Shown here: positions 1-4,417 of the stretch, in pieces | How positions within the stretch are numbered: position 1 is the first letter of the stretch | How the letters are laid out: the number at the start of each line of letters is the position of its first letter | NCBI GenBank assembly: GCA_001399705.1 | Contig: LJCR01000177.1 | Location: forward strand, 1-5,669 | Direction of reading: 5' to 3' | Length of the DNA: 5,669 bases | From: Kouleothrix aurantiaca | GTDB lineage: Bacteria > Chloroflexota > Chloroflexia > Chloroflexales > Roseiflexaceae | Translations under genes and position numbers: made by a program | The notes under the pieces: model-generated | What the model saw: only the letters and a program-made list of their open reading frames with translations | What the model was told of the DNA's origin: nothing | Databases searched by the model: none

Positions 1-383
1 TTAAGAAGCTGCGCCCAGCTCGTGGGAAGCCGGCCGGACTGCACATACACCCCGACGGACGGCACCTGCGCCAGCACGCACAGGCGCTTCGCCAGGGCAA
101 TGATCTGCCATGCAGATCTGCCGCGCGCGGCCGCGTACCGCCTGGCGGTCTCCTCGCCATCGTCGCCAAGCGCATGCTCCAGCGCAACGATCTGGGCTCC
201 CAAGAACTGGATATACAGCGCCTGGCCGAACCACAACGGGTCGGCGTCACGCCGCGCCAGGTTGGCCTGGAGCAGGCGCCGGTGCGCGATGTACCAGGCG
301 GGCTCGCGCGCGGCCTGGGCAATCGGGCGACGCTGGGCGGCGCGATAGTGCTGTCTGAGACGGTGCAGCAGTGCTGATGCCAT
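1..383 (-). CDS. Hypothetical protein, 3' end off the left edge
   Basis: I do not recognise this protein. From the ATG at 383 the minus strand stays open for 127 codons to the window edge with no stop. The codons are strongly G/C-ending, unlike the overlapping alternative frames, whose products are implausible mixtures rich in R, P and A. The product is basic and probably helical: arginine/alanine-rich helices at residues 5-45 (for example LLHRLRQHYRAAQRRP), a hydrophobic aromatic stretch at about 50-63 (LWFGQALYIQFLGAQ), an acidic turn at about 73-78, then another helix at 80-107. There is no signal peptide or clear membrane span. An in-frame TGA lies just upstream, so 383 is the only ATG available. 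An AAGGAG (405-400) sits 16 bases upstream, rather far. A start at 429 in another frame would place AAGGAG inside the coding region, and a frameshift joining the two frames is possible. It is divergent from the 560 gene. Confidence 0.55.
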   Translation of the reverse strand, partial: MASALLHRLRQHYRAAQRRPIAQAAREPAWYIAHRRLLQANLARRDADPLWFGQALYIQFLGAQIVALEHALGDDGEETARRYAAARGRSAWQIIALAKRLCVLAQVPSVGVYVQSGRLPTSWAQLL

Positions 384-415
384 AGATAGGACCGTCCCAC
401 TCCTTCAGAACCTGA

Positions 416-445
416 ACGCGTCCAGACATCGATCGCTGGACGCGT
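416..445. promoter_or_regulatory. Perfect 10-bp inverted repeat between divergent genes (possible operator)
   Basis: ACGCGTCCAG (416-425) and CTGGACGCGT (436-445) are exact reverse complements around a 10-base centre that itself contains ATCGAT. The repeat lies 32 bp upstream of the leftward start codon and directly downstream of a possible leftward -10 box, which suits a repressor operator or a 5' leader hairpin. It lacks the T-run of an intrinsic terminator on either strand. No regulator gene is visible nearby. Confidence 0.55.
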
Positions 446-453
446 CTACCGCC

Positions 454-482
454 ATCCTAACATGCGACCAGCCGGACTGCAA
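454..482 (-). promoter_or_regulatory. Possible sigma-70 promoter of the leftward gene
   Basis: On the minus strand TTGCAG (482-477) is followed after 17 bases by TAGGAT (459-454). Both boxes are imperfect, but the spacing is ideal. Transcription would begin at about 447, just before the inverted repeat at 416-445. Confidence 0.3.
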
Positions 483-518
483 TAGGACACGAATCATGAA
501 AACGGCGCGCCTCGCGTG

Positions 519-524
519 TATAAC
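519..524 (+). promoter_or_regulatory. Possible -10 box of the 560 gene
   Basis: TATAAC matches the sigma-70 -10 consensus at five of six positions and lies 35 bp before the start codon. No convincing -35 box is present at 16-18 bp spacing (only TGAAAA or ATGAAA), so this is weak. Confidence 0.25.
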
Positions 525-546
525 ATCGTAAGAGGCAGTATCCAGG

Positions 547-553
547 AAAGGAG
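547..553 (+). promoter_or_regulatory. Strong ribosome binding site
   Basis: AAAGGAG lies six bases before the ATG at 560. It is one of the best Shine-Dalgarno matches in the window and is the main reason to accept the small gene downstream as real. Confidence 0.6.
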
Positions 554-559
554 CATGCC

Positions 560-796
560 ATGGCGCTCATCGAGATCACCGACCCACAGATCGACCCGAT
601 CTCGCAGATCGGCCTGGCCATCAGGGGCGCAATCGCCGTCTGCCCTACGACCGGCGCCGAGCTGCACGCGTCGCACGGCAGGCGCATAGCTGGCCAGCCG
701 CGCCGCTACATGGTGCTGTTCCCAATCGGCGAAACGTACACGGGGTATGGCAACGATTCGTGCGAAATTGGGCCATTAGCTAGTAGTGATTTTTGA
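560..796 (+). CDS. Small hypothetical protein (78 aa), possibly truncated at its 3' end
   Basis: I do not recognise this protein. The start is well supported by AAAGGAG six bases upstream, and codons 1 to about 60 are G/C-ending like the neighbouring genes. The N-terminal part begins MALIEITDPQIDPISQIG; the middle is basic (HGRRIAGQPRRYMVLFPIGE) and could form a short beta hairpin. There is no signal peptide, no cysteine pair of zinc-ribbon type and no membrane span. From about codon 62 (near 745) base use turns A+T-rich, and the last 16 residues look unlike the rest before a TGA at 794-796. This suggests that an older, longer gene was cut and its end replaced by unrelated DNA. It is followed by the A+T-rich gap before the DGPF-sigma operon and is unlikely to belong to that operon, which has its own promoter. 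A short intact protein is the alternative. Confidence 0.5.
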   Translation: MALIEITDPQIDPISQIGLAIRGAIAVCPTTGAELHASHGRRIAGQPRRYMVLFPIGETYTGYGNDSCEIGPLASSDF

Positions 797-907
797 ATTG
801 CATTCCAATGCCAAGAAACAGCTCTCGTATCACGACCACCGGGACATCATGTGGGAACGCTGGTTTCGGGGAAATCAAATGATGAGAACACCTTTCGATC
901 TGTCATT
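797..907. other. A+T-richer gap with no assignable gene
   Basis: By hand count 781-960 is about 44% G+C, clearly below the flanking genes. One plus-strand frame is open from 780 to the TGA at 909-911 and reads like ordinary protein (for example KKQLSYHDHRDIMWERWFRG), with a possible GTG start at 786 but no ribosome binding site. It may be the remnant of a lost gene. I see no RNA gene or terminator. Confidence 0.3.
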
Positions 908-936
908 TTGACGCTTCCCTGTTCGCCGTTTATAGT
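908..936 (+). promoter_or_regulatory. Near-consensus sigma-70 promoter of the DGPF-sigma operon
   Basis: TTGACG (908-913) and TATAGT (931-936) are separated by exactly 17 bp, each matching consensus at five of six positions. Transcription should start at about 943, giving a leader of about 40 bases before the ATG at 983. This implies housekeeping-type transcription of the operon. The TGTCAT at 901-906, just ahead of the -35 box, partly resembles the TGTCGA element reported for ECF42 promoters, but no convincing partner -10 element follows. Confidence 0.65.
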
Positions 937-968
937 GAAAGGCAAAAACAGCCAATACTCTTTACAAC

Positions 969-974
969 AGGAGG
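969..974 (+). promoter_or_regulatory. Consensus ribosome binding site fixing the DGPF start
   Basis: AGGAGG lies eight bases before the ATG at 983. It identifies that ATG, not the upstream in-frame ATG at 851, as the translation start. Confidence 0.85.
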
Positions 975-982
975 ATCACCTC

Positions 983-1354
983 ATGAAGTACATGCTGCTG
1001 GATTATGCGGACACATCCAAAGCGCCAGACTATACCCCTGAACAAGCCAAGGCCGCTGTGCAAGCCTGGCTTGATTTTGTGACGCAAGCTCAAGCTGCCG
1101 GGGTGTTGGTGCATAGTGAATCGCTTCGCCCCGTCACCGACGCGACAACCGTGCGCGTTCGCAAGGGCAAGACCTTGACCACCGATGGCCCGTTCGCCGA
1201 AACGCACGAGCAATTAGGCGGAATCTTTTTGCTCGACTGCAAAGACCTCGACGAAGCGATTGGCTGGGCAGCCAAGATGCCCGGCGCGAAGTACGGCTCG
1301 ATTGAGGTCCGCCCGGTGTGGGAGAATCCCCACGAATCGAATCGCCAGGACTAG
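983..1354 (+). CDS. DGPF/YCII-domain protein, partner of the ECF42 sigma factor
   Basis: The 123-aa product is a single YCII-like (DGPF) domain, a ferredoxin-like alpha/beta fold. It begins with the typical MKYMLL strand. The signature TDGPFAETHEQLGG sits at residues 67-80 with DGPF at 68-71, and the usual final strand YGSIEVRPVW is at 104-113. Length is normal for the family. The start at 983 is set by AGGAGG eight bases upstream and by the family N-terminus; the frame is open further upstream, but that part is not YCII-like and contains the promoter. The gene is first in an operon with the sigma factor 16 bp downstream, a conserved pairing in the ECF42 group. The biochemical role of DGPF proteins is not settled; some YCII relatives are small enzymes, and DGPF genes are often ECF42 targets. 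The family call is secure, the function is not. Confidence 0.92.
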   Translation: MKYMLLDYADTSKAPDYTPEQAKAAVQAWLDFVTQAQAAGVLVHSESLRPVTDATTVRVRKGKTLTTDGPFAETHEQLGGIFLLDCKDLDEAIGWAAKMPGAKYGSIEVRPVWENPHESNRQD

Positions 1355-1370
1355 CGTTGGCGGGTAAGGG

Positions 1371-2600
1371 ATGACCGCAGCGGCACAGATCGAAACGACC
1401 TTCCGTGAAGAACACGGGCGTATTCTGGCGGCGCTCATTAGCCAGCTTGGCGATTTCACGCTGGCGGAGGACGCGCTGCAAGAGGCGCTGGTCAATGCGC
1501 TGGAACGCCGGGAGAGCGATGGTGTGCCGCGCAACCCCGCCGCGTGGTTGATGACTGTCGCGATGCACCGCGCCATCGACCGTCTGCGCCGCGCGGCGAC
1601 GCTGGAGCGCAAAGCAGCCCTCCTCGACTCCCTCGCCACCCAGGATGAACTCAAGATGGACGACTCGATTCCCGATGATCGGCTGAAACTGATGTTCACC
1701 TGCTGCCATCCTTCACTGGCGCTGGAAGCGCAGGTCGCGCTGACGCTGCACACGCTCGGCGGCTTATCGACCCAGGAGGTCGCGCGAGCATTCCTGGTGC
1801 CGGTGCCAACGATGGCGCAGCGGCTGGCGCGGGCGCGGGCAAAAATGCGTAACGCAGGCATTCCCTACCGCGTGCCGCCTGCCGAGATGCTGCCCCAACG
1901 GCTCGACGCGCTGCTGGCGGTCATCTACCTGATCTTCAACGAGGGGTACTGCGCCAGCAGCGGCGATACGCTCACCCGGCACGAACTGTGCGGGGAAGCC
2001 ATCCGCCTGTGCCGCTTGCTGGTGGCGCTGCTGCCGCAAAGTGCTGAGGCGCGCGGTCTGCTGGCGCTGATGCTGTTGCACGATTCACGGCGCGAGGCGC
2101 GCCTGAATGCGACGGGCGAACTGATCCTGCTTGATGAACAGGATCGCGCTCGCTGGGATCAGGCCAGAATTCACGAGGGCATTGCAGTTCTGAAGGCCGC
2201 ATTCGCCCTTCACGATCCGGGACCGTATCAGGTGCAGGCGGCGATCAGCGCGCTGCACGCCGAAGCGCCGACAGCAGAGGCCACCGACTGGCGTCAGATC
2301 GTAATACTCTATGACACCCTGGCGACAATGACTCCGTCTGTGGTGGTCGAAGTGAACCGCGCGGTAGCGATGGCGATGGCCTGGGGCGCAGAGACGGGTT
2401 TGCAGATGCTGTTGCGCCTCGACAGTTGCGCGGATGGCTTTTATCCCTATCACGCAGCGCGCGCCGATCTGCTGCGCCGGACGAACCAGAGCGAGGCTGC
2501 CGCTGATGCCTATGAGCGGGCGCTGGCCCTGTGCAGCAACCATGCCGAGCGCGCGTATCTTCAGCAGCGGCTGCGCGAGATGCTCAATCTCGCCAGCTAG
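1371..2600 (+). CDS. ECF RNA polymerase sigma factor, ECF42 type, with C-terminal DUF6596/TPR-like extension
   Basis: This 409-aa cytoplasmic protein should bind core RNA polymerase and direct it to a small set of promoters. Region sigma-2 spans about residues 9-76: FTLAEDALQEAL at 29-40, then NPAAWLMTVAMHRAIDRLRR at 55-74 for core binding and -10 recognition. Region sigma-4 spans about 103-162, with the group hallmark LMFTCCHPSL at 107-116 and the -35-reading helix-turn-helix around LSTQEVARAFLVPVPTMAQRL at 132-152. After it comes the DUF6596-type extension, with YLIFNEGY at 186-193, and a helical TPR-like end at about 315-405. Ordinary ECF factors are about 200 aa, so half the protein is extension; in studied ECF42 members this extension is needed for activity. 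No anti-sigma gene is present. The gene follows the DGPF gene by 16 bp, has only a weak own ribosome site (GGCGGG, 1359-1364), and is probably translationally coupled. The C-terminus appears intact despite insertion sequences 12 bp beyond. Confidence 0.93.
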   Translation: MTAAAQIETTFREEHGRILAALISQLGDFTLAEDALQEALVNALERRESDGVPRNPAAWLMTVAMHRAIDRLRRAATLERKAALLDSLATQDELKMDDSIPDDRLKLMFTCCHPSLALEAQVALTLHTLGGLSTQEVARAFLVPVPTMAQRLARARAKMRNAGIPYRVPPAEMLPQRLDALLAVIYLIFNEGYCASSGDTLTRHELCGEAIRLCRLLVALLPQSAEARGLLALMLLHDSRREARLNATGELILLDEQDRARWDQARIHEGIAVLKAAFALHDPGPYQVQAAISALHAEAPTAEATDWRQIVILYDTLATMTPSVVVEVNRAVAMAMAWGAETGLQMLLRLDSCADGFYPYHAARADLLRRTNQSEAAADAYERALALCSNHAERAYLQQRLREMLNLAS

Positions 2601-2603
2601 CCC

Positions 2604-2612
2604 TGACAAATA
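2604..2612. other. Inferred outer end of the IS21-family element, split off by the IS630-type insertion
   Basis: Between the sigma stop codon and the IS630-type element lie only 11-12 bases, CCCTGACAAATA. Taking the IS630-type element out joins TGACAAATA to GAACTTTCCATTGCGGG, giving a 5'-TG start as expected for IS21-family ends and restoring a usual distance from istB to the element end. This is inference; the second end of the IS21-family element lies outside the window. Confidence 0.35.
2611..2612. repeat. Left TA target duplication of the IS630-type element
   Basis: TA here and TA at 3614-3615 directly flank the terminal repeats, as expected because IS630/Tc1/mariner transposases insert at and duplicate TA. 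A second TA follows at once (2613-2614); alignment with the right end favours 2611-2612. Confidence 0.7.
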
Positions 2613-2624
2613 TAGCAGAGAGCA
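2613..2624 (+). repeat. Left terminal inverted repeat of the IS630-type element
   Basis: TAGCAGAGAGCA here matches CAGCAGGGAGCA read inward from 3613 at ten of twelve positions (differences at positions 1 and 7). Similarity weakens after that. Confidence 0.8.
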
Positions 2625-2627
2625 CCA

Positions 2628-3314
2628 TTATTGAACTGGGATGGGCCAGAGTGGAAAGCCACAATGGGCAAAAAACGCACGAGCCTCAGCGCCTGAAATC
2701 AAGCCCAGCGCTTGTGCAATTGCTTCCTCAAGCGCCTCGCGCGTTCGTGCCTTCACTTTCCGCAGATACGCTTTCACTTTCGAAAATGCCAACTCTATCG
2801 GTGAGTAGTCTGGCGAATACGCTGGCAAGTACCACAGCTGACAGCCACGTTTCGCCAGCAACGCTGCGATCCGTCCGCCGTGATGCGCACTCGCATTGTC
2901 CAGTACCACGATCTGCCCTTCGCGTAAACTCGGCCCAAGCACCACATCAATGTATGTTTCAAACGTCACACGATTCACACCACCAGAAACGACCAGCGCC
3001 GGTCCCATTCCGCTCGTCGTGAGGGCGGCAATCGTGGTCGTGTTGCGTGGTCGCGTGCGTGGTAGATCGTCATACACCCGCTCACCCTGCGCTGCTCGTC
3101 CATAGCGGCGTGTCAGGTTCGTGTTTGAGCCAAACTCATCGAGCACCACAATATCATCGGCGTCCCAGCTGCTTTGCACTGCTTGAAATACTGCTCGGTC
3201 GAACCGGTCGCGTTCCAGTGCCCTCAGACTCTTTTTTTTCGCGTCAACTTGAGGCGACGGATCTTGCGACCGATGGTCCAGCGCGAAAGTGCTTGCTGGT
3301 GGAGTGCATTCCAT
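2628..3314 (-). CDS. IS630-type transposase, catalytic part (ORF B)
   Basis: This frame encodes the RNase H-like DDE domain that cuts and joins DNA at the element ends. In its open frame (228 codons) the catalytic residues are D59 in VVLDEFGSN, D139 in VVLDNASAHHG and E174 in YSPDYSPIELAFSK. Exactly 34 residues separate the last two, the DD34E spacing of the IS630/Tc1/mariner superfamily. The first 25 or so residues overlap ORF A and are probably not made as an independent start; no ribosome site is evident before 3314. The active protein is most likely made by a -1 frameshift in the A8 run at 3232-3239, giving a product of about 314 aa with catalytic residues near 145, 225 and 260. The TAA stop is at 2630-2628, 15 bp from the element's end. 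Confidence 0.9.
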   Translation of the reverse strand: MECTPPASTFALDHRSQDPSPQVDAKKKSLRALERDRFDRAVFQAVQSSWDADDIVVLDEFGSNTNLTRRYGRAAQGERVYDDLPRTRPRNTTTIAALTTSGMGPALVVSGGVNRVTFETYIDVVLGPSLREGQIVVLDNASAHHGGRIAALLAKRGCQLWYLPAYSPDYSPIELAFSKVKAYLRKVKARTREALEEAIAQALGLISGAEARAFFAHCGFPLWPIPVQ

Positions 3315-3571
3315 TGGTCGGCGTATTCTTGGAGGGTAGCGTCTGGTGTTGCATCGACCAAGCCTCGCACGAGCGCATCGTCCTGAGGATTGGCGGCTTG
3401 GCGCTTCCTGCCCGGGCGGCGAGCGGCGAGCGACGAGCCGTCCCGCCGCAGTTTTTGCCAGCGTTTGATGCTGCCATCGCTCACGGCAAAGATGGTGATT
3501 GCTTCTGAGCGCGACATACCACGCTCGATTGCGTCAAGCACACGCTCTCGGAGATCAGTTGAATATGCCAT
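3224..3571 (-). CDS. IS630-type transposase, DNA-binding part (ORF A)
   Basis: The 115-aa product is the N-terminal DNA-binding half of the transposase. A first helix-turn-helix lies at about residues 8-41 (MSRSEAITIFAVSDGSIKRW at 19-38), then an arginine-rich linker with the AT-hook-like RRPGRKRQA at 51-59, and a second winged-helix-like part at about 64-108. It should recognise the terminal repeats. The frame ends RKKRV just after the A8 run, where a -1 slip would enter ORF B; alone, the short product could act as a repressor or dimer partner, as in other two-frame insertion sequences. The ATG at 3571 suits the family start (MAYSTDLRERVL). Its ribosome site is poor (only GAG at about eight bases), consistent with low transposase expression. 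The start lies 42 bp inside the right end. Confidence 0.88.
   Translation of the reverse strand: MAYSTDLRERVLDAIERGMSRSEAITIFAVSDGSIKRWQKLRRDGSSLAARRPGRKRQAANPQDDALVRGLVDATPDATLQEYADQWNALHQQALSRWTIGRKIRRLKLTRKKRV
3232..3239 (-). promoter_or_regulatory. A8 slippery run: probable -1 programmed frameshift site
   Basis: On the minus strand eight A residues are followed by G. In the ORF A frame they read cgA AAA AAA AGa, so both paired lysyl-tRNAs can slip back one base onto A AAA AAA. The next codon becomes AAG in the ORF B frame. ORF A stops at TGA only three codons later. Slippage by RNA polymerase on the A-run would give the same result. Confidence 0.7.
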
Positions 3572-3601
3572 GACGTCACTCTACCACACGATCGCTATTT
3601 C

Positions 3602-3613
3602 TGCTCCCTGCTG
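3602..3613 (-). repeat. Right terminal inverted repeat of the IS630-type element
   Basis: Read inward on the minus strand it is CAGCAGGGAGCA, pairing with the left repeat at 2613-2624 at ten of twelve positions. Confidence 0.8.
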
Positions 3614-3615
3614 TA
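3614..3615. repeat. Right TA target duplication of the IS630-type element
   Basis: TA directly outside the right terminal repeat, matching TA at 2611-2612. Confidence 0.7.
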
Positions 3616-3637
3616 GAACTTTCCATTGCGGGTGAGA

Positions 3638-4417
3638 TTATGCGGGCGTCAGCGACGCCGCGGAAGCCGCTTTCTGTGCACTTGCCTCCTTGGCCCGGTA
3701 GCTCTCTAGGCCCATCATATCCAGGATCACCGAGTGATGTACCACCCGGTCTATCGCCGCCATTGTCGTCATTGGATCCTTAAAAATCCGATCCCATTCT
3801 GAAAACACCAAGTTGGTCGTCAGTATCACGCTTCGCCGTTCGTACCGTTCGGCTAAAAACGTGAACAGCACCTCCATTTCGTCTCGGCTGTGTTGTACAT
3901 AGCCGATGTCATCCAGGATGACACACCCAAACCGGTCGAGGCGCGCCAGCTCGCGCGGTAACCGTAGGTCGCGCTTGGCCGCCAGCAGATGTTGCACCAG
4001 TGCCGCTGTACTCGTCCAGTAGACCGACTGGCCTTGCGCCACCAAAACGTGACCCACCGCGGCAGTGACATGACTTTTTCCCGTTCCGGGCTTCCCGACG
4101 GCAATCACATTCACCGCCTGCTGCACAAAGGTGCCTTCCCGTAGTCGCTCTATCTGCTGCGCGAGCAGCGGCCCGAACGGGCTCAGATCCAGCTGGGTAA
4201 ACGTCTTCTCGCGTGGCAGTCGCGAGGCGCGCAACAGTCGCTCGAACCGCCGCTGCTCGCGGTAGGCGACCTCCTGCTGCACCAGTTCATACAGAAACGC
4301 TGCGTGGGTCAGCCCTTCTTTGGCTGCCCGCAACGCCAGCTCGTCCACGCCTACAGCGGTATGGTGCAACTGCAAGGCCCGCAGCAGCCGCGTCAGATCC
4401 TCATGACGATTAGCCAT
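3638..4417 (-). CDS. istB: IS21-family transposition helper ATPase IstB
   Basis: The 259-aa AAA+ ATPase assembles on DNA and helps IstA select and engage the target. An N-terminal helical part (residues 1-95) precedes the ATPase core: Walker A GKPGTGKS at 108-115, Walker B CVILDD at 165-170, and the sensor-1-like ILTTN at 198-202. A possible arginine-finger region, IDRVVHHS, is at 222-229. Length is normal for IstB. I chose the ATG at 4417: GAGG (4428-4425) lies seven bases before it, whereas the in-frame GTG at 4423 would have only one base of spacing. The start overlaps the istA stop by 8 bp, indicating translational coupling. The last 15 or so residues are A/S/K-rich and low in complexity. 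All key ATPase motifs are intact, so the protein looks functional. Confidence 0.95.
   Translation of the reverse strand: MANRHEDLTRLLRALQLHHTAVGVDELALRAAKEGLTHAAFLYELVQQEVAYREQRRFERLLRASRLPREKTFTQLDLSPFGPLLAQQIERLREGTFVQQAVNVIAVGKPGTGKSHVTAAVGHVLVAQGQSVYWTSTAALVQHLLAAKRDLRLPRELARLDRFGCVILDDIGYVQHSRDEMEVLFTFLAERYERRSVILTTNLVFSEWDRIFKDPMTTMAAIDRVVHHSVILDMMGLESYRAKEASAQKAASAASLTPA

Larger units (their letters stand above)
2613..3613 (-). mobile_element. Complete IS630-type insertion sequence, 1001 bp
   Basis: The element is bounded by 12-bp imperfect terminal inverted repeats (10 of 12 matching) and by TA on both sides. It carries two overlapping reading frames that together make a DD34E transposase. 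The 1001-bp length is normal for the family. Both frames are intact and the A8 slippery run is present, so it may still be mobile. It lies antisense to the sigma gene and in the same direction as istA-istB. Confidence 0.88.

Noticed and set aside
22..348. 108-aa plus-strand reading frame
   Set aside because: It is opposite the minus-strand gene, its product is rich in W, R and S without any recognisable pattern, and it has no ribosome binding site; typical of G+C-rich antisense frames.
416..445. Inverted repeat as an intrinsic terminator
   Set aside because: There is no run of T on either side in either direction, and it sits upstream of, not behind, both flanking genes.
851..982. N-terminal extension of the DGPF gene from an upstream in-frame ATG at 851
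   Set aside because: The family starts MKYMLL at 983 with AGGAGG eight bases before it, and the proposed extension contains the promoter.
1134..1861. Two long minus-strand frames (191 and 215 aa) opposite the sigma gene
   Set aside because: They are antisense to a confidently identified gene and encode S/R/A-rich products without domains.
2531..3022. 163-aa plus-strand frame across the sigma gene end and the IS630-type element
   Set aside because: It crosses the insertion boundary in a frame different from the sigma gene and is antisense to the transposase; it is a chance opening.
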